This document shows, in pieces, positions 14,413-22,376 of a stretch of DNA of 30,525 nucleotides. Within the stretch, counting starts at the first letter, position 1; each line of letters starts with the position of its first letter. Below the pieces are notes generated by a model. That model made no database searches, was not told where the DNA came from, and was given only the letters and a program-made list of their open reading frames with translations. Source of the DNA: an uncultured Bdellovibrionales bacterium (GTDB lineage Bacteria > Bdellovibrionota > Bdellovibrionia > Bdellovibrionales > JAMPXM01); the NCBI GenBank assembly GCA_937927435.1, contig CALBDW010000148.1, positions 1-30,525 on the forward strand, read 5' to 3'. Position numbers and translations under genes: made by a program.

Positions 14413-15060
14413 ATGGCATCGAAACGTGTTTTACGCGAAACGTTTCGCTCCCGGTTACGTGAGCGGGATCATGCCGCCGGTGAACGGGAAACACGTGCCC
14501 TCAATGCCTTGCTCATAGACCTCCTGCGCTCATTTGATACGGATGCGCTGAAAGGTTACTGGGCTGGCTATCAAGCTCTCGGATATGAGCCCGACATCTC
14601 CGAGGCGGTTCGAGCGATGGAAAGCGAAAGCCTGACGTGGGTCTTCCCGCGCCTCGAAGAGGGCCGGATTGTTTTCTATCGTCCGCACGGCGACGAAGCG
14701 TTTACGATAGGCGATTACGGTATTCGAGAACCCGATCCCAAGCGCTCCACCCGGATCGCGTACGACGAATTACGCGGTCTTCTGGTGCCGGGACTGGCCT
14801 TTGATCTCAAATGCAACCGGCTCGGGCGCGGAGGCGGTCACTACGACCGTGTGCTGTCGAGTCGTACCTCTGGACACACACCAATCAAAATCGGCGTCGC
14901 TTTCGAGCGGCAAATCTCCCCCGAGGACATCCCCGTCGAACCCTTCGATATCCCCATGGACTGGGTCGTGACGGAAGAGCGCGTGTTGAGACGCTCGGAT
15001 GCGGGGAGGAGTGCCGGTTTAGCAGGGGACTCATCCCCTGGAGGAATGAGTTATGAATGA
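14413..15060 (+). CDS. fau: 5-formyltetrahydrofolate cyclo-ligase
   Basis: A 215-residue cytoplasmic enzyme of the 5-FCL/YgfA family, which converts 5-formyl-THF to 5,10-methenyl-THF with ATP. The diagnostic substrate/ATP loop GRGGGHYDR is present (about residues 135-143). It is preceded by LLVPGLAFDLKCNRLG and by the N-terminal basic helix KRVLRETFRSRLRER. The last 20 residues (after VTEERVLRR) are not family-like. They overlap the hairpin and ribosome site of rny, so they may be shaped by that overlap. ATG 14413 is preferred over an in-frame TTG at 14383. The stop overlaps the rny start by 8 bases, pointing to translational coupling. Confidence 0.9.
   Translation: MASKRVLRETFRSRLRERDHAAGERETRALNALLIDLLRSFDTDALKGYWAGYQALGYEPDISEAVRAMESESLTWVFPRLEEGRIVFYRPHGDEAFTIGDYGIREPDPKRSTRIAYDELRGLLVPGLAFDLKCNRLGRGGGHYDRVLSSRTSGHTPIKIGVAFERQISPEDIPVEPFDIPMDWVVTEERVLRRSDAGRSAGLAGDSSPGGMSYE
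15023..15044 (+). promoter_or_regulatory. hairpin abutting the rny ribosome binding site
   Basis: CAGGGG (15023-15028) and CCCCTG (15035-15040) form a perfect 6-bp stem. The rny ribosome site GGAGG (15040-15044) begins on its last base. The stem lies inside the last codons of fau. Ribosomes finishing fau would open it, which fits coupled translation of rny. Confidence 0.45.
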
Positions 15061-16630
15061 GCTGATTGTTCCAATTTTGATGGCCATCATCGGACTCTTC
15101 GTGGGCGCCGGTGGCGCCATCTACGTGAAGAAACTGCGTGACGAAAAAACGAAACGCGGAGCCGAAGATGAGGCCGAGCGGATTTTGAGCAAGGCTCGCG
15201 CGGAAGCTCAGCGTATCGACCGGGAATCGAAACAAAGGGCCCGGGATTTCGAAAACCGCGCGCGCCGGACGGCCGAAAACGAAATCCAAAAGCAGAAACA
15301 GAAGCTGCAGCAGGAAGAGCGGCAGCTACGCGAAAAAGAGGCGAAACTCGAAAAAGAGTTCCAGAATAAGGAAGCGGAGCTTGAGGCCCGCCTTCAGGAA
15401 ATCGCCGCCCGCGACGAGAAAATTCGGATCGGCGAAAAACGAATCCAGGAACTCGAAGTTGAAATCCAGAAGAAGCAAGAGGAACTCCGTGCCCGCATCG
15501 AGGCGATCTCGGGGCTTTCGGCCGCTGAAGCGAAGCGCGAGATGATTGAGGCTCTCACGGAAGACGCGCGCGCCGAGGCCGCGAAACGCGCTATGGAGAT
15601 CGAAGAAGCCGCTAAGGCCGAAGCTGATGCAAAAGCGAAACGGATCATCGCCATGGCACTCGCCCGTTACGCGGGCGAGTACACGGCCGAGCGGACCGTG
15701 AGCGTGATCAGTCTGCCCAACGAAGAAATGAAGGGTAAGATCATCGGGCGCGAAGGCCGGAACATCCGGGCCTTGGAGGCTGCGTGCGGTGTCGACCTCA
15801 TTGTCGACGAAACGCCCGAAGCGGTCGTGATTTCAAGCTTCGATCCTGTCCGCCGCGAAGTAGCGCGTCGCGCCCTTGAAAAACTCATGGAAGATGGGCG
15901 CGTGCATCCGGCTCGGATCGAGGAGGTGATTGAGAAGGTTAAGAAAGAGATCTTCAAGCTCATGAAAGAAGACGGCGAAAAAGCCGTGTTCGAACTTGGG
16001 TTGCACGGCGTGCATCCGGAAGTCATCAAAGTGCTCGGTTCGTTAAAGTACCGCCACACGCTCACGCAGAACGTGCTCCAGCACTCGATCGAAGTCGGCT
16101 TCCTGGCCGGCATGATGGCGGCTGAACTCGGAGTGGATGTGAAGCGTGCGCGCCGAGCGGGGCTTCTCCATGACATTGGAAAAGGCTTGGACCATACGGC
16201 CGAAGGCTCGCATGCGATCGTGGGCGCTGAATTCCTCAAAAAATACGGCGAACACGAGGCGATCTGCCATGCCGTGCGCGCCCATCACGACGACGAAAAA
16301 CCGAACTCGGTTTTGGCGTTCCTCGTCCAAGCCGCGAATGTGCTTTCGAACTCGCGGCCGGGAGCGCGCCGCCAGTCGATGGATTCCTACATCCGCCGCA
16401 TGGAGGATATGGAGTCGATCGGGAACTCGTTTGACGGCGTCGTGCGGACCTTCGCCATTCAAGCCGGGAAAGAGTTGCGCGTGCTTGTTGAAGCCAGCCG
16501 CGTGACAGATGAACAGGCTGCGATGCTTTCTTACGACATTGCCCGGAAAATCGAGCGCGAGATCAATCACCCGGGCCAAGTTAAAGTGACCGTCGTGAGA
16601 GAGGTGCGCGTGGTCGAGCACGCGCGCTGA
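15053..16630 (+). CDS. rny: ribonuclease Y
   Basis: A 525-residue membrane-anchored endoribonuclease that initiates mRNA decay. The order is an N-terminal transmembrane helix (about residues 4-24), a long charged coiled coil (about 30-200), a KH RNA-binding domain with GKIIGREGRNIRALE (from about 228), and an HD phosphohydrolase domain with LLHDIGKG (H373, D374) and a second histidine pair AHHDDEK. The length fits the family. Having RNase Y as a main decay enzyme is usual in Firmicutes and several other phyla, including Bdellovibrio relatives, and less so in Gammaproteobacteria. Its ATG overlaps the end of fau, and tyrS follows after 18 bases in the same direction. Confidence 0.97.
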   Translation: MNELIVPILMAIIGLFVGAGGAIYVKKLRDEKTKRGAEDEAERILSKARAEAQRIDRESKQRARDFENRARRTAENEIQKQKQKLQQEERQLREKEAKLEKEFQNKEAELEARLQEIAARDEKIRIGEKRIQELEVEIQKKQEELRARIEAISGLSAAEAKREMIEALTEDARAEAAKRAMEIEEAAKAEADAKAKRIIAMALARYAGEYTAERTVSVISLPNEEMKGKIIGREGRNIRALEAACGVDLIVDETPEAVVISSFDPVRREVARRALEKLMEDGRVHPARIEEVIEKVKKEIFKLMKEDGEKAVFELGLHGVHPEVIKVLGSLKYRHTLTQNVLQHSIEVGFLAGMMAAELGVDVKRARRAGLLHDIGKGLDHTAEGSHAIVGAEFLKKYGEHEAICHAVRAHHDDEKPNSVLAFLVQAANVLSNSRPGARRQSMDSYIRRMEDMESIGNSFDGVVRTFAIQAGKELRVLVEASRVTDEQAAMLSYDIARKIEREINHPGQVKVTVVREVRVVEHAR

Positions 16631-16648
16631 TTCGGAGAGAGGGAGAAT

Positions 16649-17884
16649 ATGCCGAACTTCGCGTCCCCACGAGAGCAGCTGGAAGAGATCAAACGCGGTG
16701 TTGTTGATCTCGTGTCGGAGGAGGAGCTTTTAAAGAAACTCGAACGTTCATACCGCGAAAACAAACCGTTGCGGGTGAAAGCGGGATTCGACCCGACGAG
16801 ACCGGATCTTCATCTCGGCCACACGGTGCTCATGAACAAGATGAAGACCTTCCAGGACCTCGGTCACCAGGTGATTTTCCTCGTCGGGGATTTCACGGCC
16901 ATGATCGGTGACCCTACCGGGAAGAACGAGACACGTCCGCCGCTTTCCCGCGAGGAAGTGGCGGAGAACGCGAAAACTTACGTTCGCCAGGTTTCGAAAA
17001 TCCTTGATGAAAGACGGATCGAACTTGCCTGGAACTACACCTGGTTCGAGAAGATGACGCCGGCGGATTTTATCCGTTTGGCTTCCCATTACACCGTCGC
17101 CCGCATGCTCGAGCGCGATGATTTCGAGAAGCGCTATAAAGCGGGTATACCAATCGCGATTCATGAGTTCTTGTACCCTCTCGTTCAAGGGTACGATTCC
17201 GTCGCCTTGAGAGCGGATGTCGAACTGGGCGGAACGGACCAGAAGTTTAATCTTTTGGTCGGTCGCGACCTGCAACGAGTGTATGGTCAGGAGCCCCAGT
17301 GCATCATCACCATGCCGATTCTCGAAGGGCTTGACGGCGTCCAGAAAATGTCGAAGAGCGCCGACAACTATATCGGCGTCGACGAAAGCCCGCGTGAAAT
17401 CTTCGGTAAGACGATGCGGATTTCTGACGAGCTGATGATGCGTTATTACGAGCTGCTCACCGATGTTCCGATGGCGGAACTCGAGAAGATGAAGGCCGAT
17501 ATGAAGGCCGGCATCCTCAATCCGCGCGACGCGAAGGTGCGCTTGGCGAAGGAATTCGTCCGGCGCTTCCATAGCCAGGAAGCGGCGGACGCGGCGGAGG
17601 AAGAATTCAACCGTATTTTCGTGAATAAAGGAGTTCCGGATGAAATGCCGGAGTTCAAAGTTCCGGAATCGCGGTTCATGGAAGAGATCGACGTAGGCGG
17701 ATTGTTGAAAGATTGTTTGTTGGTGGCGTCGACTTCCGAAGCCCGCCGTTTGATTCAAAGCAACGCGGTCGAGATCGGCGGGTCGAAGATTCGCGAGCCA
17801 CGGATGAAGTTCACATTCAAGGCGGGCGACGCGGTGATCGTGAAAGTGGGGAAGAAGAAATTCGCCCGTTTGAAGATCGTTTAA
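16649..17884 (+). CDS. tyrS: tyrosyl-tRNA synthetase
   Basis: A 411-residue class I aminoacyl-tRNA synthetase. The HIGH motif appears as HLGH (residues 55-58) and the KMSKS loop is intact (233-237). GDFTAMIGDPTGK and YPLVQGYDSVALRADVELGGTDQKFNLL mark the tyrosine and tRNA-binding core. An S4 RNA-binding domain closes the protein (about 345-411, with TSEARRLIQSNAVEIGG). The form resembles the TyrZ-type bacterial group. ATG 16649 has GGAGAGAGGGAG upstream. It is the fourth gene of a tightly spaced rightward run (zapA, fau, rny, tyrS) and the ferredoxin gene begins 27 bases later. Confidence 0.97.
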   Translation: MPNFASPREQLEEIKRGVVDLVSEEELLKKLERSYRENKPLRVKAGFDPTRPDLHLGHTVLMNKMKTFQDLGHQVIFLVGDFTAMIGDPTGKNETRPPLSREEVAENAKTYVRQVSKILDERRIELAWNYTWFEKMTPADFIRLASHYTVARMLERDDFEKRYKAGIPIAIHEFLYPLVQGYDSVALRADVELGGTDQKFNLLVGRDLQRVYGQEPQCIITMPILEGLDGVQKMSKSADNYIGVDESPREIFGKTMRISDELMMRYYELLTDVPMAELEKMKADMKAGILNPRDAKVRLAKEFVRRFHSQEAADAAEEEFNRIFVNKGVPDEMPEFKVPESRFMEEIDVGGLLKDCLLVASTSEARRLIQSNAVEIGGSKIREPRMKFTFKAGDAVIVKVGKKKFARLKIV

Positions 17885-17911
17885 AGCGGGATTTTGGGAA
17901 AGTAGTCGGAG

Positions 17912-18493
17912 ATGAAGGTCAAGTTCGTTCCGCAAGGTATCGAATGCGAGATCAAGCTCGGAGAAAGCGTCTTGCATGTCGCCCAAGACAACGGGATTTA
18001 CATTAAGTCCGTTTGTAAAGGCGTGCCGAGCTGTGCGGAATGTCGCGTGCGTATCGTTGACGGGGATCACAACGTCTTGCCGCCCGGATCGGAAGAGCTT
18101 TCTCTTATTGGAAACGGTTATTTCATCGATCGAAGACGCCTGGCCTGCCAATTGAAGTGCTTCGGCGACATCACGGTCGACACCTCTGAGCAGATCGCAA
18201 AACAACAGGAAATGCTCAGTGGCCCGAAGAAGAAATTGTTGGCGCAGGACGACCGCATCGAAGACACGCACACGATCCGTTCGGAAGAGCAGGGAGACGA
18301 CGTTTCCGCGAATGAAGGTGAAGAGGGCGTCGAAGACGATTCGGAGGAAGAAGCTGCTGCAGAAGTGGCCGAAGAGGCTGGAGCGGGAGCTGAGGCATCC
18401 GCCAAGAGCGCGCCCCAGGCGCAAGGAGGGAAACGTCGGCGTCGTCGTCGCGGCCGCCGGGGGCGGAACTCCGGGAGCGGGGGTAGGCGTTAG
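17912..18493 (+). CDS. [2Fe-2S] ferredoxin with acidic and arginine-rich tail
   Basis: A 193-residue protein. Residues 1-90 are a plant/adrenodoxin-type [2Fe-2S] ferredoxin domain with cysteines C35, C41, C44 and C79, that is CKGVPSCAEC followed by LAC. The remaining half is not ferredoxin: about 110-160 is strongly acidic and Ala/Glu-rich. Residues 172-193 form a basic end (KRRRRRRGRRGR then a Gly/Ser/Arg run), similar in composition to RNA-binding RG tails of RNase E/G. The tail is probably disordered. Electron transfer is expected from the first part; nucleic-acid or ribosome contact by the tail is inference. It follows tyrS by 27 bases, with GGAG directly before the ATG. Confidence 0.82.
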   Translation: MKVKFVPQGIECEIKLGESVLHVAQDNGIYIKSVCKGVPSCAECRVRIVDGDHNVLPPGSEELSLIGNGYFIDRRRLACQLKCFGDITVDTSEQIAKQQEMLSGPKKKLLAQDDRIEDTHTIRSEEQGDDVSANEGEEGVEDDSEEEAAAEVAEEAGAGAEASAKSAPQAQGGKRRRRRRGRRGRNSGSGGRR

Positions 18494-18553
18494 GAACCCG
18501 ATCGATCTTGGGTTGAGGGGCCGGACGACCCGGCGTCGCGAAAGGGGGCAAGC

Positions 18554-19246
18554 ATGGACGCTTTTCAAATCACGTATCGCTTTCTATTCCCCGACGGCCA
18601 GGTGCGTGAATACGTCGTCGACATCGATGCCTCGACGGGGCGCTCGAAGTTGAACGCAGCGCCTGTGTCACCGCCCGCATGGACCGCACTTGAACACAAA
18701 AAATGTTCGCACTGTCCGCTTCAATCCTCCGAGCATCCCCATTGTCCCATCGCGCTCAGCATGGCGACGGTTGTCGATGATTTTAAGGATCACAAATCGT
18801 TCGAGAAAGTTTCCGTTGAAGTCGTGACCGAGGAGCGGACCTACAAGAAAGACATCGCTTTACAAGAAGGGTTATTCGGCCTCTTGGGACTTTTGATGTC
18901 GACCTCGGAGTGCCCCTATTTCGATTTCCTGCGCCCGATGGCGATGTTCCATCTGCCGTTTTCAAGCCTGAAAGAAACCATGATCCGATCGGTCTCGTTT
19001 TACCTTTTGCGGCAGTACTTTGTGGCGAAAAAGGGCGGGCAGCCGGATTTCGAGCTTAAGAGCTTCGGAGAGTATTACAGCCAGGTTGAGAAAGTGAACG
19101 AGGCCATGATTGAGCGCATTCGCTCGATTTCGAAAGCCGACGCTGAAGCGAACTCCATCGTCATCCTCGATGGTTTCGCCAAAATGCTGAGCTTCCAGCT
19201 CATGGACGGCCTGCCGGACCTCGAGTCGTATTTTAACTTCAGCTGA
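18554..19246 (+). CDS. conserved unknown protein with N-terminal cysteine cluster
   Basis: A 230-residue soluble protein. The first 45 residues look like a beta-strand module (ITYRFLFPDGQVREYVVDID). They are followed by C-x2-C-x9-C (C51, C54, C64), which with C120 (STSECPYF) could bind metal. The second half is helical and mildly hydrophobic but without a clear membrane segment. It may belong to the Pfam DUF6901 group, but I cannot confirm this from sequence alone. The start ATG 18554 has AAAGGGGG upstream. It follows the ferredoxin gene by 60 bases in the same direction, so both may act together, for example as donor and metal-containing acceptor; this is only suggested by position. Confidence 0.7.
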   Translation: MDAFQITYRFLFPDGQVREYVVDIDASTGRSKLNAAPVSPPAWTALEHKKCSHCPLQSSEHPHCPIALSMATVVDDFKDHKSFEKVSVEVVTEERTYKKDIALQEGLFGLLGLLMSTSECPYFDFLRPMAMFHLPFSSLKETMIRSVSFYLLRQYFVAKKGGQPDFELKSFGEYYSQVEKVNEAMIERIRSISKADAEANSIVILDGFAKMLSFQLMDGLPDLESYFNFS

Positions 19247-19258
19247 CCTGTTTCCGCC

Positions 19259-19267
19259 TGGCATTAT
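19259..19267 (+). promoter_or_regulatory. candidate extended -10 promoter of gpmA
   Basis: TGG followed by CATTAT (19262-19267) resembles an extended -10. A weak -35 (TTCAGC) lies 18 bases upstream, partly in the preceding gene's last codons. Transcription would start near 19274, exactly at the first arm of the two-state leader described below. Weak by sequence alone. Confidence 0.35.
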
Positions 19268-19273
19268 CGCTTC

Positions 19274-19321
19274 CCAAGGGCGCCTCCTCTTGGCAATGTA
19301 AAGCCGCGACACTAAGAGGAG
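19274..19321 (+). promoter_or_regulatory. possible two-state leader hiding the gpmA ribosome site
   Basis: The gpmA ribosome site lies in AAGAGGAG (19314-19321). It can pair with CTCCTCTT (19284-19291), extended by two more pairs to a 10-bp helix (19284-19293 with 19312-19321, one G-U pair). The left arm can instead pair upstream: CCAAGGG (19274-19280) with CCTCTTGG (19287-19293), about 7 bp with one G-U. The two folds exclude each other, so one exposes and one hides the ribosome site. This is the layout of a translational switch or thermosensor, but no known ligand class is recognised. Confidence 0.4.
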
Positions 19322-19330
19322 CTGGGGATT

Positions 19331-20083
19331 ATGATTAAGCTCGTTTTACTCAGGCATGGAGAAAGCACTTGGAACCGTGAAAACCGTTTCACGGGATGGA
19401 CGGACGTCGATCTCTCGCCCTCGGGATATGAGGAGGCGAAAAAGGCCGGTCAGCTTCTCAAAGAGGCGGGCTTTACGTTCGATGTGGCTCACACTTCGGT
19501 TTTGAAACGGGCGATCCGCACGTTGAACATCGTGCTCGATGAGCTCGATTTGTTGTGGATCCCCGTCAAAAAGAACTGGCGTCTGAACGAACGCCACTAC
19601 GGCGCTCTTCAAGGGCTCAACAAGGCTGAAACCGCGGCGAAGCACGGTGAAGAGCAAGTCTTCATCTGGCGTCGCAGCTATGATATCCCGCCGCCGCCGC
19701 TTGATTCGGAAGATCCTCGCCACCCGCGCTTCGATCCGCGCTATAAGGAATTAAAACCGGAAGAACTGCCCTCGACGGAGGCGTTGAAGAACACCGTCGA
19801 ACGGGTGGTGCCTTATTGGACAGAAGCGATTGTTCCCGATCTTCAGGCCGGCAAGCGGGTCCTGATTGCGGCGCACGGAAACAGCATCCGCGCGCTTTTG
19901 AAGTATCTTGAGAACATTCCCGACAACGAAATCGTCGAACTCAACATTCCGACGGCGGTTCCAATGGTTTACGAGTTCACCGATGATTTGAAGCCGATTC
20001 GGCGGTATTACTTGGGCGACCAAGCCGAGATCGAAAAAAAGATGCAGGCAGTGGCCAACCAAGGGAAAGCCGCCAAGACTTAA
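19331..20083 (+). CDS. gpmA: 2,3-bisphosphoglycerate-dependent phosphoglycerate mutase
   Basis: A 250-residue cytoplasmic glycolytic/gluconeogenic enzyme interconverting 3- and 2-phosphoglycerate. The phosphohistidine motif LRHGES has H9. The second catalytic histidine is H182 in AAHGNS. NRFTGWTDVDLSPSG, LNERHYGALQGLNK and RRSYDIPPPP are hallmarks of the cofactor-dependent form. The length is standard. ATG 19331 has AGAGGAG nine bases upstream. With ppdK in the same region it suggests carbon flow around PEP, though the two are not in one operon. Its stop TAA shares bases with the stop of the convergent deaminase gene, and no terminator lies between. Confidence 0.96.
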   Translation: MIKLVLLRHGESTWNRENRFTGWTDVDLSPSGYEEAKKAGQLLKEAGFTFDVAHTSVLKRAIRTLNIVLDELDLLWIPVKKNWRLNERHYGALQGLNKAETAAKHGEEQVFIWRRSYDIPPPPLDSEDPRHPRFDPRYKELKPEELPSTEALKNTVERVVPYWTEAIVPDLQAGKRVLIAAHGNSIRALLKYLENIPDNEIVELNIPTAVPMVYEFTDDLKPIRRYYLGDQAEIEKKMQAVANQGKAAKT

Positions 20084-21147
20084 TCCATCTCGTTTCGCCA
20101 GTCGGGATGGGTGGTGAGTTTTTCGATTAAAATCCTTTTGTAACGGTCCGGAACCCAGGAGGACTCGGCGGCGTTGATGATGAGTTTGCGTATTTCGGCG
20201 GGCGTGAAACCGTGCACTTCGTGGAGGACGCGGAGCTCATCTGCAAGCGAGGTCTTGAACATCGTCGGGTCGTCCGTGTTCACAAAAACGACCAGTCCTG
20301 CGTCGTAGAAACGACGGATGGGGTGCTCCTGGATGGAGGACACGGCGCCCGTGCGTACGTTCGAAATCGGGCACATCTCGATTGGGATGCGGGTTTGACG
20401 AAGGTATTCAATGAGTGAATCGTCTTCGACCGCGCGTGTTCCATGCCCGATGCGCTCGACACGAAGTTCACGGATCGCTCCCCAAACACTTTCAGAATTC
20501 GCCACTTCGCCGGCATGAGCTGTTGTGTGGAAACCAAGATGGCGAGCCCTCTCGTAGACCTTAGAAAAAAGATGGGGTGGGTACTCGTATTCGGTGCCGC
20601 CAATTCCGATCCCAATGACGCCGAAGCCTCGCACTTCGTTAATTTCCATCAGCGTGCGTTCGGCCGAACGGGGGCCTAAATCCCGCGTCAAATCGGCGAT
20701 CAGACTCACCTCGATCCCGGGGACGCGGGCGAGTCCGCGACGGAGGGCTTCCGTTATGCGGCCTGTCTGAAGGGAGGAGCGCACGGCGTGGGTTGAAGGC
20801 GAATAAAAGGCTTCGGCGTAAAGGATGTTTTGTTTTTTTAGGTCGTTCGCAATGGCTTCGGCGATGAATTCAAAATCTTCGTATTCGCGCAAGAATCGGT
20901 TTTTCCAAATCCAGGTTTGAATGAACTCCGCGAAATTCCGGTATTCGAAGCGGCGCTCGAGGTCTTCAAAGGTCCTTACTTCAGGGTCGCCCCCGTATTT
21001 CTCCATGAGTTCCCAGAGAGCGGGAAGGGGAATCGCCCCTTCGAGATGTAGATGCAGTTCAACTTTCGGAACTCGGCGAAACCAAGCCAGGAGCGGCGAA
21101 GAAGTGCTGCTGGCGTTGGGCGTCATTGTTGAGAAATTTTTCGCCAT
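20080..21147 (-). CDS. add: adenosine deaminase family protein
   Basis: A 355-residue zinc-dependent amidohydrolase. The metal ligands and catalytic residues are visible: HLH (H32, H34) in KVELHLHLEGA, HAGE in FHTTAHAGEVA, GHGT in RIGHGTRA, and NTDDPTMF near the end. CPISNVRTG is the usual base-recognition neighbourhood. The family converts adenosine to inosine for purine salvage. The adenine deaminase and aminodeoxyfutalosine deaminase branches are similar, so the exact substrate is open. The start is ATG 21147, with AGGA upstream; a second in-frame ATG seven codons later lacks a ribosome site. It is divergent from hemB with only 38 bases between starts. Confidence 0.85.
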   Translation of the reverse strand: MAKNFSTMTPNASSTSSPLLAWFRRVPKVELHLHLEGAIPLPALWELMEKYGGDPEVRTFEDLERRFEYRNFAEFIQTWIWKNRFLREYEDFEFIAEAIANDLKKQNILYAEAFYSPSTHAVRSSLQTGRITEALRRGLARVPGIEVSLIADLTRDLGPRSAERTLMEINEVRGFGVIGIGIGGTEYEYPPHLFSKVYERARHLGFHTTAHAGEVANSESVWGAIRELRVERIGHGTRAVEDDSLIEYLRQTRIPIEMCPISNVRTGAVSSIQEHPIRRFYDAGLVVFVNTDDPTMFKTSLADELRVLHEVHGFTPAEIRKLIINAAESSWVPDRYKRILIEKLTTHPDWRNEMD

Positions 21148-21185
21148 GTTTTAGATTCCTTAATACGCAAAGGAGATCCCCGATA

Positions 21186-22196
21186 ATGGTGGAAATTACG
21201 GGCCAGAAGTTTTCGTTTCCGCAGCGGCCGCGCCGTAACCGTCGAACCCAAGCAATTCGGGATCTCGTTTGCGAAACCGTCCTGCGTCCACAGGATCTTA
21301 TTCAGCCTCTCTTCGTAATGGAAGGGAAGAATGTCCGCGAGGCGATCAGTTCGATGCCAGGACAGTATCGGCTTTCCTTGGATCTCGTGATCGAGACTTG
21401 TCGTGAAATGGCGGATCTCGGGGTGCCCGCGGTGGCGCTGTTCCCCGTGATTCCGAACGAAAAGAAAGATGCGCGTGCGACTGAGTCCGCGAATCCGAAC
21501 GGCCTTTTGCAAAGGACAATCGCTGAAATCAAAGCGAAAGTTTCCGCGATGACCGTGATTTCGGACGTGGCGATGGATCCTTATTCAACAGACGGTCACG
21601 ACGGTGTCGTTAGAGACGGCGAAATTTTGAACGACGAGACTCTTCCGATCTTAGTCGAAATGGCGTTGGCGCAGGCGAGGGCTGGCGTCGATTTCGTCGC
21701 GCCATCTGACATGATGGACGGCCGTGTGGGAGTGATCCGTAAGGCCCTTGATGATGCGGGTTTCTCAAATGTCGGCATTCTTTCCTATGCGGTGAAGTAC
21801 GCGTCTTCATTCTACGGGCCTTTCCGTGAGGCGCTCGATTCCGCTCCGCGGATGGGAGACAAGAAGACCTATCAAATGGACCCGGCCAATAAGCGGGAAG
21901 CGATCCGTGAGGTGCGGCTCGACTGCGAGGAAGGCGCGGACATCGTCATGGTGAAGCCGGCACTGGCGTATCTCGATGTGATTTCGGCGGTTCGCGACGT
22001 GGTCGACGTACCGGTGGCCGCTTACCAGGTCAGCGGCGAATACGCGATGATCAAAGCCGCGGAAGAGAGGGGATGGATTGACGGGAAGCGAGCGAGAAAT
22101 GAAGCGCTTCTCGCGATCAAGAGGGCCGGTGCGGACATGATCTTGACCTATTACGCTATGGAGGTAGCGCGAGACTTTGCTAACGGTATGAAATGA
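21186..22196 (+). CDS. hemB: delta-aminolevulinic acid dehydratase (porphobilinogen synthase)
   Basis: A 336-residue cytoplasmic enzyme that condenses two 5-aminolevulinate molecules to porphobilinogen in heme synthesis. The Schiff-base lysines are K204 (SYAVKYASSFYGPF) and K257 (MVKPALAYLD). The metal loop reads DVAMDPYSTDGHDG, with Asp/Ala in place of the three zinc-binding cysteines. It therefore belongs to the cysteine-free, Mg2+-type group found in many proteobacteria and plants. ATG 21186 has AAGGAG upstream; a 60-base in-frame extension to TTG 21126 lies inside the divergent gene and is rejected. Any promoter must lie in the 38-base gap or within the add coding sequence. Confidence 0.96.
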   Translation: MVEITGQKFSFPQRPRRNRRTQAIRDLVCETVLRPQDLIQPLFVMEGKNVREAISSMPGQYRLSLDLVIETCREMADLGVPAVALFPVIPNEKKDARATESANPNGLLQRTIAEIKAKVSAMTVISDVAMDPYSTDGHDGVVRDGEILNDETLPILVEMALAQARAGVDFVAPSDMMDGRVGVIRKALDDAGFSNVGILSYAVKYASSFYGPFREALDSAPRMGDKKTYQMDPANKREAIREVRLDCEEGADIVMVKPALAYLDVISAVRDVVDVPVAAYQVSGEYAMIKAAEERGWIDGKRARNEALLAIKRAGADMILTYYAMEVARDFANGMK

Positions 22197-22301
22197 TTTC
22201 GCGCGCGGGATTTTGTAACCTATTGGAATGACGTAGATTTTTCGGTCTTTCAAAACGCGGGCGGGCAAAGCGTCGAATGGGTATCAAGTTTTTTGAATTT
22301 G

Positions 22302-22310
22302 TGCTATAAC
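22302..22310 (+). promoter_or_regulatory. extended -10 promoter of the unknown gene at 22377
   Basis: TGC followed by TATAAC is a near-perfect extended -10 element. The -35 position is weak (TATCAA at 17-base spacing), as often seen with extended -10 promoters. A start near 22317 leaves a leader of about 60 nt. Confidence 0.6.
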
Positions 22311-22376
22311 GGCGGCTTCTTAAGCGCCATGTTTTGAAATCTTCAAGTTCGTTACATCAAGTAGGGGAGGGAATCC

